Shown piece after piece: positions 22,150 to 35,395 of a stretch of DNA of 64,000 bases. The stretch is from the NCBI GenBank assembly GCA_963921405.1, contig OY992892.1:89818992-89882991 (forward strand), read 5' to 3'. This DNA comes from Cepaea hortensis. Its lineage: Eukaryota > Mollusca > Gastropoda > Stylommatophora > Helicidae. The position numbers and the translations under genes are program-made. A model generated the notes under the pieces. The model saw only the letters and a program-made list of their open reading frames with translations. It was not told the DNA's origin and searched no databases. Each line of letters opens with the position of its first letter. The stretch's first letter is position 1.

Positions 22150-25100
22150 GTAACGTCTCTTTGTGTTCACTGAGACCAATGTTGCGCCGCAACTAGCACG
22201 TCTGTCTGTGTTCACTGAGACGAAAGTGGCGATGTGACAAATACGTCTGTCTGTTTCCACTGTGACCTAATTGGCGGTGTGACTAACACGTTTGCCTGCG
22301 CTTACCGTGACCAATGTATCGCAGTAACTAATACGTCTGTCAGCGTTCACTTTGACCAACGTGGCGTTGTGACTAACCGTCTGTCAGCGTTCACTTTGAC
22401 CAAAGTGGCGTTGTGACTAACGGTCTGTCAGCGTTCACTTTGACCAAAGTTGCGATGTGAATAACATGTCAGTCTGTGGTCACTGTGACCAAAGTGGCGG
22501 TGTGACTAACACGTCAGTCTGTGTTTACTGTGACCAAAGTGGCGGTGTTACTAACACCTCAGTCTGTGTTCACTGTGACCGAAGTGGCGGTGTGACTAAC
22601 ACGTCAGTCTGTGTTCACTGTGACCAATGTGGTGGTGTGACTAACACGTCTGTCTATGTTCACTGTGACCAATGTAGTGGTGCGACTAACACGGCCATCT
22701 GTGTTCACTGTGACCAAAGTGGCGATGTGACTAACACGTCAGTCTGTGTACACTGTGACCAAAGTGGCGGTGTGACTAACAAGTCCGTCTGTATTCACTG
22801 TGACCAAAGTGGCGGTGTGACTAACAAGTCAGTCTGTGTTCACTGTGACCAAAGTGGCGGTGTGACTAACACGTCCGTCTGTGTTCACTGTTACCAAAGT
22901 TGCAGTGTGACTAACACGTCCTTTTGTGTTCACTGTGACCAAAGTGGCGGTTTGACTAACACGTCTGTCTGTGTTCACTGTGATCGAAGTGGCGGTGAGA
23001 CTAACACGTCTGCCTGTGTTCACTGCGACCAATGTGGTGGTGTGACTAACACGTCTGTCTGTGTGTAATGTGACCAAAGTTGCGGTGTGACTAACACGTC
23101 AGTCTGTGTTCACTGTGACCAATATGGTGGTGTGACTAACACGTCTGTCTGTGTGTAATGTAACAAAAGTTGCGGTGTGACTTACACGTCTGTCTTTGTG
23201 TAATGTGACCAAAGTTGCGGTGTGACTAACACGTCAATCTGTGTTCACTGTGACCTATGTGGTGGTGTTACTAACACGTCAGTCTGTGTTCACTGTGACC
23301 AATATGGTGGCGTGACTAACACGTCAGTCTGTGTTCACTGTGACCAAAGTGGCGGTGTGACTAACACGTCTGTCTGTGTTCACTGTGACCAAAGTGGCGG
23401 TGTGACTAATACGTCGGTCTGTGTTCACTGTGACCAAAGTAGCGGTGTGACTAAAACGTCTGTCTGTGTTCACTGTGACCAAAGTGGCGGTGTGACTAAC
23501 ACGCCTGTCTGTGTTCACTGTGACCAAAGTGGCGGTGTGACTAACACGTCTGTCTGTTTTCACTGTGACCAAAGTGGCGGTGTGACTAACACGTCTGTCA
23601 GTGTTCACTGTGACCAGTATGGTGGTGTGACTAACACGTCTGTCTGTGTTCACTGTGACCGAATTGGTTATGTGACTAACACATCTGTCTTTGTTCACTG
23701 TGACCGAATTGGTGGTGTGACTAACACGTCTGTCTGTGTTCACTGTGACCAATGTGGTGGTGTAACTAACACGTCTGTCTGTGTTCACTGTGACCGAATT
23801 GGTGGTGTGACTGACACGTCTGTCTGTGTTCACTGTGACCAATGAGGTGGTGTGACTAACACTCTGTCTGTGTTCACTGTGACCGAATTGGTGGTGTGAC
23901 TAATATGTCTGCCTGTGTTCACTGTGACCAATGTGGTGGTGTGACTAACACGTCTGTCTGTGTTCACTGTGACAAGGTGGCGGTGTGACTAAAAAGTCTG
24001 TCTATGTTCACTGTGACTAATGTGGCGGTGTGACTAACAAGTCTGTCTATGTTAACTGTGACCAATGTGGCGGTGTGACTAAGAAGTCTGTCTATGTTCA
24101 CTGTGACCAATGTGGCGGTGTGACTAACACGTCTGACTGTGTTCACTGTGACGAGGTGGTGGTGTGACTAACACGTCTGACTATGTTCACTGTGACGAGG
24201 TGGCGGTGTGACTAACACGTCTGACTGTGTTCACTGTGACTAGATGGCGGTGTGACTAAGAAGTCTGTCTATGTTCAATGTGACCAATGTGGCGGTGTGA
24301 CTAACAAGTCTGTCTCTGTTCACTGTGACCGAAGTGGCAGTGTGACTAACACGTCTGTCTGTGTTCACTGTGACCAATGTGGCGGTGTGACTAACACGTC
24401 AGTCTGTGTGTAATGTGACCAAAGTGGCGGTGTGACTAACACGTCAGTCTGTGTTCACTGTGACCAAAGTGGTGGTGTGACTAACACGTCCGTCTGTGTT
24501 CACTGTGTAGAGGTGGCGGTGTGACTAACACGTCCGTCTGTGTTCACTGTGACCGAAGTGGCAGTGTGGCTAACACATCTATCTTCACTGTGAACGAAGT
24601 GGCGGTGTGGCTAACACGTCTATGTTCACTGTGAACGAAGTGGCGGTGTGGCTAACACGTCTGTCTGTGTTCACTGTGACCGAAGTGGCGGTGTGGCTAA
24701 CACGTCTGTCTGTGTTCACTGTGACCGAAGTGGTGGTGTGACTAACACGTCTGTCTCTGTTCACTGTGACCAATGTGGTGGTGTGACTAACACGTCCGTC
24801 TGTGTTCACTGTGACCGAAGTGGCGGTGTGGCTAACACATCTATGTTCACTGTGACCAATGTGGTGGTGTGACCAACACGTCCGTCTGTGTTCACTGTGA
24901 ACGAAGTGGCGGTGTGGCTAACACGTCTATGTTCACTGTGACCGAAGTGGCAGTGTGGCTAACACGTCTATATTCACTGTGACCGAAGTGGCGGTGTGGC
25001 TAACACGTCTATGTTCACTGTGACCGAAGTGGCGGTGTGGCTAACACGTCTATGTTCACTGTGACCGAAGTGGCGGTGTGGCTAACACATCTATGTTCAC

Positions 25101-25760
25101 TGTGACCGAAGTGGCGGTGTGGCTAACACATCTGTCTGTGTTCACTGTGACCGTAGTGGCTGTGTGACTAACACGTCTGTCTGTGTTCACTGTGACCGAA
25201 GTGGTGGTGTGACTAACACGTCTGTCTGTGTTCACTGTGACCGTAGTGGCTGTGTGACTAACACGTCCGTCTGTGTTCACTGTGACCGAAGTGGTGGTGT
25301 GACTAACACGTCCGTCTGTGTTCACTGTGACCGAAGTGGCGGTGTGTCTAACAGGTCTATGTTCACTGTGACCAAACTGACGGTGTGTCTAACAGGTCTA
25401 TCCGTGTTCAAAGAGATCACAGTTGCGTTGTTACTACCACGTCTGTCTGTGTTCACTGAGACCAAACTGTCTGTGTGACGAACACGTCTTTCTGTGTTCA
25501 AAGTGACCAAAGTATTGCTGTAACTAACACGCCTCTGTCTTTGTTCACTGAGACCAAAGAGGCGTTGGGACTAACACGTATCTCTGTGTTCACTGTTACC
25601 AAAGTATCGCAGTAACTAATACTTCTGCCTGCACTCACCGTGATAAAAAGTATAGCAGTAACTAACACGTCTGTCTGCTATCACTGTGACCAACGTGGCG
25701 TGACCAACGTGGCGTGACCAACGTGGCGTTGTGACTAACACGGCTGTCTGCGTTCACTGA
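22150..25760. repeat. Minisatellite, about 45-bp unit, roughly 80 units
   Basis: The unit includes gtgactaacacgtctgtctg then tgttcactgtgaccaaagtg. Most units are 45 bp; 36-44-bp deletion variants cluster at about 24.1-25.1 kb. Because 45 is a multiple of three, frames of about 200 codons stay open on both strands (repeating GGVTNTSVCVHCDQS on +), but shorter variants break them. They are by-products of the repeat. Units at both ends are more diverged (cgcagtaactaatacgtctg), as expected of an array that expands in its middle. Confidence 0.95.
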
Positions 25761-26240
25761 GACCAAAGTGACCCGATGACTAGCATGTCTGCTTGCGTTC
25801 CGTCAGGCAAGTGTTGCAATCCCCATTGAAAGAGCGGTGTTATAACACCTATGACCTGGGCTCCCTAGTCGACCCAGCATAAAAGGATTACGAGAAAGTA
25901 ATTATGGGGAAGTAAATGAGGTCGACATAAAATAGATCACATCGCCCAACGAGTGCCAGTCGACGTGTAATAATATAGGTTTGTACCATATACATTTAAA
26001 AAATCCAATATGGCCGCTGTTTATCTTGGTTTCCATGGCAACCGTTGCGTACAAAGTCAATTTGACAGTATTTTAGCAATCATCAGTCTTCAGTATCAAA
26101 TCCTATACCATAACAGAACATAGAAATTAAACATTATAGAATTTGATTTTTTAGGGTTAGCATCGCCTTAAGGGGTGTAACATGGGTGTTTTCCTACTTA
26201 CGAGCATTTTACTAACTTGCACATGAACCCTACAAGTTAT
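25760..26240 (+). mobile_element. tRNA-like SINE (family E) at the edge of the minisatellite
   Basis: Begins with a minisatellite-like head (gactagcatgtctgcttgcg), then gttgcaatccccattgaaag (B-box-like), then cctgggctccctagtcgacc and further sequence. The same order occurs as a free-standing copy at 34565-34930. Confidence 0.65.
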
Positions 26241-27365
26241 TCATATTTGTCAGAAAAGATCACTCTTCTAATACACTACCCTAAAAGGTTTCGGTTAGTG
26301 GCTATCACATCCAGGTTTGTTATAGCTATCTTGCTTATCATACACTTGTCGTATATACAGAATGTAATTAAAAATATGCACAGACACATAATTAAAAGTG
26401 TGCGTAGAAATATGATTAAAATTATGAATAGTATGATATTCCTACTTGTGTAGCAAGAATGAAATATTAATACAAATATATACGCCCAAGTGAGACGAAA
26501 ACAGCTCTCACTGAAGTGACCTACATTAAAAGGACAACATGAAAGTCCGCAAATGTAGACATTGTCGTTATATAGCCACTTGTGTGCTAAGAATGATAAC
26601 TATAAAGTAATGTACAGTAAAATACAGTAACATGAGACTACATCAATAACTCTCCTTGAAGTGATATACATCGAACAGACAGTTCAGAGTCTGCATATTA
26701 CAGTCTGTTTGTACTTAGCTAAATACTAAATAGAATATAGCATTAATAGAGAATTCTAAACAGCCTAAGAATCCCGCCTTATGAATAAGTCAAATGTATG
26801 CAACTAAAATCGCTCTTAACCTGATTCTTCCAAAAGACATATCCAATTGATAATTCTCACGTACTAATATTTATATCAGGTTGGATAAAGACAACTTATA
26901 GCCTGACCCTTTGGTCTTCCCACATACCTCTCGCGATTCTGTTTCAGGTATCTTTAACCCTCAGTATGCGTTTAGAACTTCACACACGGTGTTAGGCATG
27001 TGGTTTTCCTGGGCTAGGCGTGCCTTCAGTTCGCACCTTTGTGTGGTTGAAAGTTCCATTCTCAGTGTAAAATACTCCCGCACGACTGGGCAGTTCTCAC
27101 TTTCGCAGCTCCCCAAGTCAGTCCAGGTTCCATCCGACAAAGTGTTAACTGGGGACTTCTCTGAAGCAGCAATTTTACACTTTTTTCTATCCCTTTTCTT
27201 TGCTTGTAAACATTAGGCGCGTTAAATTTGCGATAATATGCTATTTGTATAAACCTTGACAGTGGTCACTTTGTGCGCTGGCGCGCAATTTGGCATCATA
27301 TATTGTTAAACGCTGGGCGTACAATTTACATGTCTATATGTTCAGTCCTCCTTTATTTTTAATTC
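26240..27365. other. AT-rich sequence, no gene
   Basis: Contains a loose repeat of about 150 bp (ctctcactgaagtgacctac versus ctctccttgaagtgatatac). No coding region is supported. Confidence 0.4.
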
Positions 27366-27724
27366 TTTCTTGTGGAATGAGAAATACATTCTGATAGTGC
27401 CTAAGCGTTCTGTCACCCTGCACTGTCTCATCTGTATCTCTCTTCTTCTCCTTTATCTTTTCTCTCTCCCTCTCTCTCTCGCTCCCCTCTCTTTCCTCTC
27501 AATCCATCTCCCTCTTCTCTCTTCCTCTCTTTTATCTCTACACGCTCACACTTTTAACCTCTTTCTCCTCTCCCTCCCTTCATATTCCTCTTTCTATCTC
27601 ACTCTTCCTATTTCTTCCCCCCCCCCCACTCTCTGCCTTAATTCCCCCCTCCTCTCTACCCGTGCTCCTCAAATCCTATTCTCTCTCTCCCATCAACTTC
27701 GTGGCTTAACTTGTAACATTCTTC

Positions 27725-29060
27725 ATCTGGCATTCAGTTACATGTCCTCTGCAGAACTTCGCTCCCATAACAGCCTTCCGAAAAATGCCTCGGTCATAGC
27801 AAGTTGTCCCGCGTCTCTTACACTAATATCGAGATCATTTGCAACACCCTACACATATCTTCTCTTTGGCCTTCCTCTTCCTCTCCTCCAGGGCATATAC
27901 TATTCCATAATTGTTCTCTCCGAACTTTCAAGATGTTTCAAGTGACAGATATTTCAATTGTCTTTGTTTTAACGTCTTTAGTAGCCAACCGTCATCAATA
28001 TCCAGTTCTTGATTCATTTGTTATTTTCTGCATCCAAGATACCCCTAGAACCCGTCTATAACATTTATTTTCAAAGGAATGTATGCACTGTTCACCTTGT
28101 TTAGTAAGTTTCCAGGTCTCACAGGCTTAGTTTGGACGAAGAGGTGTTTCCTAGGCACCAGGCCAGATTCTATACCGGCCAAGACATACTAACACGTCCT
28201 AGTCGTGCGTTCTGAGCAAAGGTCCCTTCGGGATCCTGGCTAACATAGTAGCATTGTTGATTCTTCTGAAGTCGGAGAGTATCTGCCTGCACAGCGATGA
28301 ACCACCAGTCTGCACACCAACAAGCCAGACATGGAACAACGGATACTCACGCAAACCCCAATCCGGTATGATATCACACTGATGTTGGACAACAGGATGT
28401 CTTCATCCGACATACAGGACTTAACGCTGGAGTTCACAGCCAGCGAACGCAAGCAAGCAAGCAAACACAGGCTTAAGATGTAATGGGAAATATGCATGTT
28501 CTTAAAAAAAAAATGAATGTTGTATTTTTGTATGTCCCACAATTTATCTCAGCAATTTATTCAGTTGTTTTATTTTCTGAAGAGCAATAAATCTACGTCT
28601 TGTAATTGCCTTTACTGTGCCCCCATTGTTGGTAATTAATGGCCTAAGATATTCGAAATGTTCCACCACCTTTAATTGTTCCTCATATATTAATTTCATC
28701 TACATGCATTGTCTTTGTTGTTGCTATATTAAGATGTTAAGTTGTGGTTTTCACTATTCTTTTGGGGTGAGGTCATTAGTATTTCTATAACATTCTGTAA
28801 ATTGGATGGTAATACTGTATCATCAGCATGTTGAATATGTGGTATTTCATGACCGCCGATATTTAAGGCATAATATTGTTCCTTGGTTATATAATCTATG
28901 ACATTTCTCATTATACCATCGGCGTAAAGTCAAACAAATATGGGGACAGCACACGGCCTGTACGGACTCCTTGCTTGGTGTCTAACCAATCTGATGTCCC
29001 GCCATCTATTCTAACTGCTGCTTGTTTATTTAGATAGAGTATGTTTGTGAGTTGTACAAC
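27725..29060 (-). mobile_element. LINE fragment with RT (copy B)
   Basis: Homologue of 17780-18750, including the RT frame with QHADDTVLP on the - strand at 28729-28911. It keeps the catalytic ADD that copy A has lost, but is otherwise broken and interrupted by the insertion at 28130-28465. Confidence 0.75.
28130..28465 (+). mobile_element. Retroposon insertion with (GCAA)n tail
   Basis: This 336-bp segment is absent from copy A. It is flanked by the 10-bp direct repeat cacaggctta at 28120-28129 and 28466-28475, and it ends in gcaagcaagcaagcaaa. The family is not recognised. It inserted after the segmental duplication. Confidence 0.8.
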
Positions 29061-29102
29061 ATGTGATGGGGAGCTCTTTATCTGTACCTCTTATATTTCC
29101 AG

Positions 29103-29275
29103 CCCCATCCAAGGTATCAGTAGTGATGTTTCTAATAGTTGCCATCTTCGTCCTGGCGTTCATCTTGCTCTCTTGCTGCTTCATTCGGCTAATAAAGTCC
29201 AAGCGAGCGGCCAGCCCCGAGAATGCAGACGGCGAGAACTTCATCGAGCCCGGCTCCACGTCCACCACCACGTAG
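29103..29275 (+). CDS. Transmembrane + tail exon, duplicate (copy B)
   Basis: Preceded by the acceptor cttatatttccag and beginning in phase 1, exactly like copy A. It encodes juxtamembrane PSKVSVV, a membrane helix (FLIVAIFVLAFILLSCCFI), a basic segment (KSKR), an acidic tail (ENADGENFIEPG) and a TAG stop at 29273-29275. The frame is fully open and changes relative to copy A leave the topology intact. It may serve as an alternative last exon, as the last exon of a duplicated gene whose EGF exons were lost, or be a young pseudo-exon. No EGF exons were found between copies A and B. Confidence 0.6.
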
Positions 29276-29399
29276 GTCGACTCACGGAGAAGGCGCCATG
29301 GACTGCTACGTCTAGCCAGCTTTAGCAACTTGCCGACTTGCCATTTATTTATTTGAGTATATAGAGCAGGGCAAAATACGCTCAGTATAATCAAATTAA

Positions 29400-29645
29400 C
29401 CGGTGCTAGGTGAGGGGTTACGAACGCAATTTGCAATCCCGCATACCGCGATAGAAACACAGCTGCTGGAGATTTGGATGCAGAGCGCAATGCACTGGTT
29501 TACACAAAATAGTATGAGCACTGGTCTTTCAGAAAGCACTGGCAATGGCAAACAACTAAACATAAACATGTGAAGTCGTCGAAAACAGCCAAACGTTGCT
29601 GGGGTTGACTGTTACATCATGTAAAGGATATGCAACTAACGTGTT
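29400..29645 (+). mobile_element. SINE family A copy (in duplication B)
   Basis: Has ggtgaggggttacgaacgca at its head and ctttcagaaagcactggcaa, then catgtaaaggatatgcaact. Positional equivalent of 19080-19240. Confidence 0.72.
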
Positions 29646-29940
29646 AAACAGAAAACTCATTTGATGGAATTAAGAAAACTGTCTCCACTACTCCTAATGA
29701 CATTAGAAACAGGAAATGACAAATACATCCACATCCGATATAAACTGTGTTACAGGAACGCCCCGGTTAACGTCGTGGTTACGTTCTTGGTAAATGCTAC
29801 TTTAAGTGAAACGATGTATAGCGAAACACTATTTCCCATAGAATTAACTGAAATACAGTGTATTATGTAATGTTTATTTTGATGGTTGTTGATATGTATT
29901 GGCTAAATAGAGATGGGTTTGAGGGAGAGTGGCAGAGTTA

Positions 29941-32622
29941 TTAGGACGTAGAGGCATTAAAACCATGACTCGCTCCAAAACTATCATCAGCACTACTAGT
30001 ACTGCTCTCACCCGCATTCTTAGCTAGTTCTTCATAGAGAGGCTTTGCTTTATTTTGGATAACCATTTTGCTCACAGGCATATTCCGTTGGTTCTAGTCT
30101 TCGATCCAGACGGTCAACAGTGTTTCAATGTTCTTCATAAGAACGAACGAACGAACGAACAAATTTTATTTTCACAGGGTAAAAAATTGGGCACGCAGGC
30201 CCGTCTTACATTTGGCCCTTCCAATCACTCATCATTTGTTCATCAATAATGCATAATACATTCACATAGAAAAAAAAAACATTGTCAAATGAATGTTGTA
30301 AACATAAACTATGCATATAACAATGTCACAAGACATATACCCCAACCATCCAACCATTCACCCACACATCCCGCACCCAACCACACAAACACCCCAGGCA
30401 CACATAGATGCCTCCACCCATCCAACCATCGCACACCCACACTCACCCCCACCTATACACATTTCCCCAAACACACACACATCTCCCACCCACCACACAT
30501 ACCCCACACACATGCCCCACACCACCCCCCCCACACACACATACACCCAGGCACACATACATGCACCAGCCCACCCATCACTAACACACACATTCCCCAC
30601 CGACATACATCTCCCCACCCCCACACACATCCTCCACTCATCCCATAACCCATCAACACTCACCCACACACATATCCTTCACGACACACGCACAGACCTC
30701 CAACCACCCAGTTAAACACACTGCCTATAACCACACATCCACACCTACACACATGCATATCCCCGCCAACCCACACATCACGCTTCTACCCACACACAAA
30801 ATTAGCATCTACCCACACATCTCCCACTTTCACACATCCCCACCCACACAATCTCCCCGCACCCACCCACCCAAAATACCACACACACATTCCCACCCCG
30901 AACCTACACACACTCATCCACCCACACATCCTCCACGCACCCACGCCCAAATCACTAATCCCCAATCACACATCCCTTAACCACACATCCCCCACCCACA
31001 CACACACCACCCCAACACTCACACACATCTCCCCACCAATACACACATTCCCACACACATCCCCACCCACCAACACATTCCCCATCCACAAATACTCACC
31101 TCCCACACACACACACCCCCACCACCGACACACATCGCCACCACACACATCGTCCAATCCACACACACATCCCCTACCCATACACTCAGCTCTCACATAT
31201 ATCCATTCCCTCACGTGCTCATCCCTCAACCACTCACATCCACACATGCCCCACCCACCCATCAACACATACGTCTCACATCTACCCACCCACACTCACA
31301 TACCCCATCCACACAGCCAAACACACATCCCCCACGCTCACATACATCCTTTACCCATTCGCACATTCCACACCCAATCTCACCTACCCCACCTACCCGC
31401 ACACACATCCCTCACTCACACATATCTCCCCTCCCACACACATCCTCTCCAATACATCCCTCACCCACACACACACATCTCCCCACCCACACAACACCCA
31501 CCTAGAACACACAAACCACCCACGCATACATCCGCCACCCACAATTACCCCACCCACACACATCCCCACCCACACAGACATATCCTCTACCCACACACAT
31601 CCCCACACCCATCATACACCCATCCCCAACCCGCAAACATCTCCCACACACCCCTCACCCACCCAACCACATACACATTCCCCACCCACGCAACCGCCAC
31701 CCATCAATACCCCCACACTTTAAACTATCACCCAAATATCCCTCACCCAATCACCCCTCACCCCCGACAACGCATCCCTTCACCCACCCACACATTACCC
31801 ACCCACCCACACACAATCCCACTACACATACACCCCTATACACACAGACACACAGACACACGCACATACATATAAACACACATGTACGCACACATAAACA
31901 CACGTACAGACATACACACACGGCACACACATACACACATGTACACATACGTGTACACATGCATACACAAACACATACATTCACACACATAAACACACAC
32001 ACATAGACACACATAAACACACCCATCCATCCACACACATACACGATGTATCACATAATAACTAAAACTAATATGAAAAACTCCCACACTTTTCACACGC
32101 ACACACTGTCGACTATCTTGAGCATTCCCAGAAGAACATTTAAAATTGGGAAAAAATGAAAAATATGTAAAATGGTGATGAAAATATGTTATGCATTGTG
32201 TAACGTTAAAAAAAAATAGTGGTGCAATTCAGTAAGTTAATTCCTGGAATTGACATAAACATGATGAAATAAGCAGTGCATGATGAATTAAATTGGCAGT
32301 AAAAATGCTAATATGAAAGATGAGGATACAGAACAAAAAATGGCATAATGACATGCACATAAAAGTACTTATAATGCGAGTGATCTATCTTTGAAGCTCT
32401 CAAAGGGGTTACGTTTATAGCACCCACTTTGATTTTGTCAGCACCTGCACGAATTGTCCTTACCGTGGTTGGAGGTAAATCATGGACTTTACTGATATCA
32501 ACACCCCGATCGCCAACCTCAAAACAATGTAGCACATCTAACTTCACCTCAAGAGTAACACTTTTCTTATTTCTCTTACAACTCGACACACCATCTGCAC
32601 TCAGTGTGCGCTTTGTACTCAT
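29941..32622 (-). pseudogene. Tigger transposase N-terminus split by a retroposon
   Basis: The start codon is at 32620-32622 (MSTKRTLSADG). The psq/CENP-B-N helix-turn-helix follows, with KKSVTLEVKLDVL, FEVGDRGVDISK and LPPTTVRTI. The frame stops being transposase-like at 32348 and resumes in the same frame at 30139 with a Tc5-type HTH (ETLLTVWIED, SKMVIQNKAKPLYEEL). It then stops at 29941-29943. Family members are about 500 residues; this remnant would be about 158, a DNA-binding region without the DDE nuclease. It is interrupted by 2.2 kb of foreign DNA, so an intact product would need that to be spliced or absent. Confidence 0.75.
30140..32347 (-). mobile_element. TG-rich retroposon with (GTTC)n tail, second copy
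   Basis: In - orientation its 3' tail is (GTTC)n at 30140-30160, next to a unique block with ttgggcacgcaggcccgtct. Then come about 1.7 kb of CCCACACA-type repeats and an AT-rich 5' part. The repeat cataa flanks it (30135-30139 and 32343-32347), and the host transposase frame is continuous when it is ignored. Same family as 12690-13772 but longer. Confidence 0.75.
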
Positions 32623-32980
32623 AATTATGGGTGATAACACGAAAATAAATCCTGGAAAAAAGCACTGCACACAATATAAATTAGCAATGTAAACGCAGCA
32701 TAGCAACACAAGAGACAACTTTATGGCGGAACGTATCGACGTAAAGTGAAGTTATGTCCCTTTGTGGCAACGGCGTTATAGCGAAACGACTTATACCGAA
32801 GCGACGTATAGCGGGGCCTTCCTGTACTTTTATTCCAACGGATGACACTGGGTTTAGTTTTTGACCATCCTCTTTTGCTCATTCTTCTGCTGTTACCATC
32901 TATCCCCCATTGGTACATAGGCCCTCAACTCTCGTACTCCCAGCCCTCCTACCGTTAGCTGCCCCATGCAGTTAAGTCCA

Positions 32981-33061
32981 TCTTCTTCTTCTTCTTCTTC
33001 TTCTTCTTCTTCTTCTTCTTCTTCTTCTTCTTCTTCTTCTTCTTCTTCTTCTTCTTCTTCA
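32981..33061. repeat. (TTC)n microsatellite
   Basis: About 27 perfect units. It yields spurious poly-Ser and poly-Glu frames. Confidence 0.97.
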
Positions 33062-33420
33062 GCGTTCCGAGCCATTGAGGTTCTTTGCTGCAGATACAAT
33101 CCGTCTCCATTCGTCTCTCTGGTTGACCTTCTCTTGCCAGTCGTTAGTTAAGTCCATGCCCTTGCAATATTGTCCATTTCTGTTTCTACTTTTCTTGTCC
33201 ATGAGTTGTTATTTATTCCTCTATGTCTGTTTCCTGGTGGGTTCTTCACTTAGACTGTTCTAGTTACACTACTTGGGTTTGGGGATGTTGGCTTTGTTGG
33301 AAGATCATGTTAATTGAACACGGTGCCTATAAGTGCTCGAATCTCTTCTCGTAGACCCCACACGGTGATTCGATGCGTTCTAGGCGGCTGTCAGTCCGGA
33401 TAACTCGTGTAAATGTCCAG

Positions 33421-33560
33421 CGGGGACGGTGGTGTAATGGTGACATCGTGTCACTGACAATGGTATGAGGACAGTGGTTAAGGGTTCGATGCCGGCTCTC
33501 GTCGTCCGCTGCGTTAGAGAAGGGCTAACCTCTCATTCGCTTATGAACTCAGATCTTCAA
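33421..33560 (+). mobile_element. tRNA-derived SINE (family C)
   Basis: Has A-box-like ggtggtgtaatggtgacatc and B box gggttcgatgccggctctcg, with an AT-rich tail at 33559. The LINE at 33571 begins in this tail. Confidence 0.7.
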
Positions 33561-33570
33561 TATATATATA

Positions 33571-34560
<990 letters not shown>

Positions 34561-34564
34561 CTTT

Positions 34565-34930
34565 TAGGGTGTTCATCGGAACCAATGTGTCGCGGTGACT
34601 AACACGTCTGCCTGCGTTCCGTTGGGCTTGTTTTCTAATCCCCATTGAAATAGATTGTTCTATAACCCTAGATCTGGGCTTCCTAGCCGACCCAGCCAGA
34701 CAGGAGTACGAGGAAATGTTCTGGGAAGTACATAACGCCGGCGTATACTGATCATATCAACCAACGATTGACGGCGAATGTGTAAACATAACGGGTAGCA
34801 CCATATACCTAGAGCAGCTCAAGAGGTGCAAAATAGTGGTTTACTTACATACGAGCACTTTTCTCTCTTGCACCACGTGAACCTTGCAAGTTTTTATCCT
34901 GGTCAGAAAAAAATCATGCGGTTTAGGGTT
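34565..34930 (+). mobile_element. SINE family E, free-standing copy
   Basis: The head is a single monomer of the 22-26-kb minisatellite: cgcggtgactaacacgtctg cctgcgttcc. Next come ttttctaatccccattgaaa and ctgggcttcctagccgaccc, as at 25790-25880. It shows the minisatellite unit in a non-amplified context. Confidence 0.7.
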
Positions 34931-35154
34931 TCAAGAGGTTTACGGTGGTGGCCTTTTTTTTTGGTTGAAAAAAAAAAAATACAAACTGTACAGGCCTGAG
35001 TGGATGAAGGAATATGGGGGGGGGGGACAGTCCTACCCCTCCCCTCTAGAAGGCAAGGAGACATGGCACGGATCCGTTGTCCGACAGCCCTAATGTCATT
35101 GTCAACGTGACATCATAGCCGGTAAATCAATGCGCCCATACGTATGTTAGTGTG

Positions 35155-35352
35155 TAGTACTTGTGTGCTTGTGTGTGTGTGTGTACGTATGTATGTGGGC
35201 TTTGTGTGCGTGTTGTGTGTGTGTATATGCAATGTGGGTCCGCGTTGTCTATGTTGTGTGTGTAAATGTTGTGTGTGTGTATGCTATGTGGGTCCATGTT
35301 GTCTGTGTTGTGTGTGTGAGTGTTGTGTGTTTGTTTTGTGTGTGTGCGCGTG

Positions 35353-35393
<41 letters not shown>

Positions 35394-35395
35394 GT
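35155..35395. repeat. (GT)n-rich tract
   Basis: Degenerate TGTGTG sequence with a 45-bp pure (GT)n run near the right end. The long Cys/Val frames across it are spurious. Confidence 0.93.

Larger units (their letters stand above)
27370..29752. repeat. Segmental duplication, copy B (left of Tigger insertion)
   Basis: Same order as copy A: CT-rich tract, LINE fragment, transmembrane exon, SINE, then gatataaactgtgtta. It resumes after the Tigger-like element at 32825 (tacttttattccaacggatg versus tacttttaatctgacggatg). Confidence 0.75.
29753..32824 (-). mobile_element. Tigger/pogo-like DNA transposon, internally deleted
   Basis: The ends are inverted repeats: left caggaacgccccggttaacg, right end complement caggaaggccccgctatacg. 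A TA lies immediately outside both (29751-29752 and 32825-32826), the target duplication of Tc1/mariner-pogo elements. The inside holds the N-terminal CENP-B-like DNA-binding region of a Tigger transposase, and the TG-rich retroposon at 30140-32347. No DDE catalytic region is present, so it is non-autonomous. Without the retroposon it would be about 0.86 kb. Confidence 0.85.

Noticed and set aside
22457..23845. Two open frames of about 200 codons with repeated Cys/His (VCVHCDQSGGVTNTS), resembling a repeat protein
   Set aside because: They follow from a 45-bp unit without stops and are broken by unit-length variants. The opposite strand is equally open.
31246..31875. Pro/His/Thr-rich + strand frame of 209 codons
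   Set aside because: Translation of CCCACACA repeats in the TG-rich retroposon.
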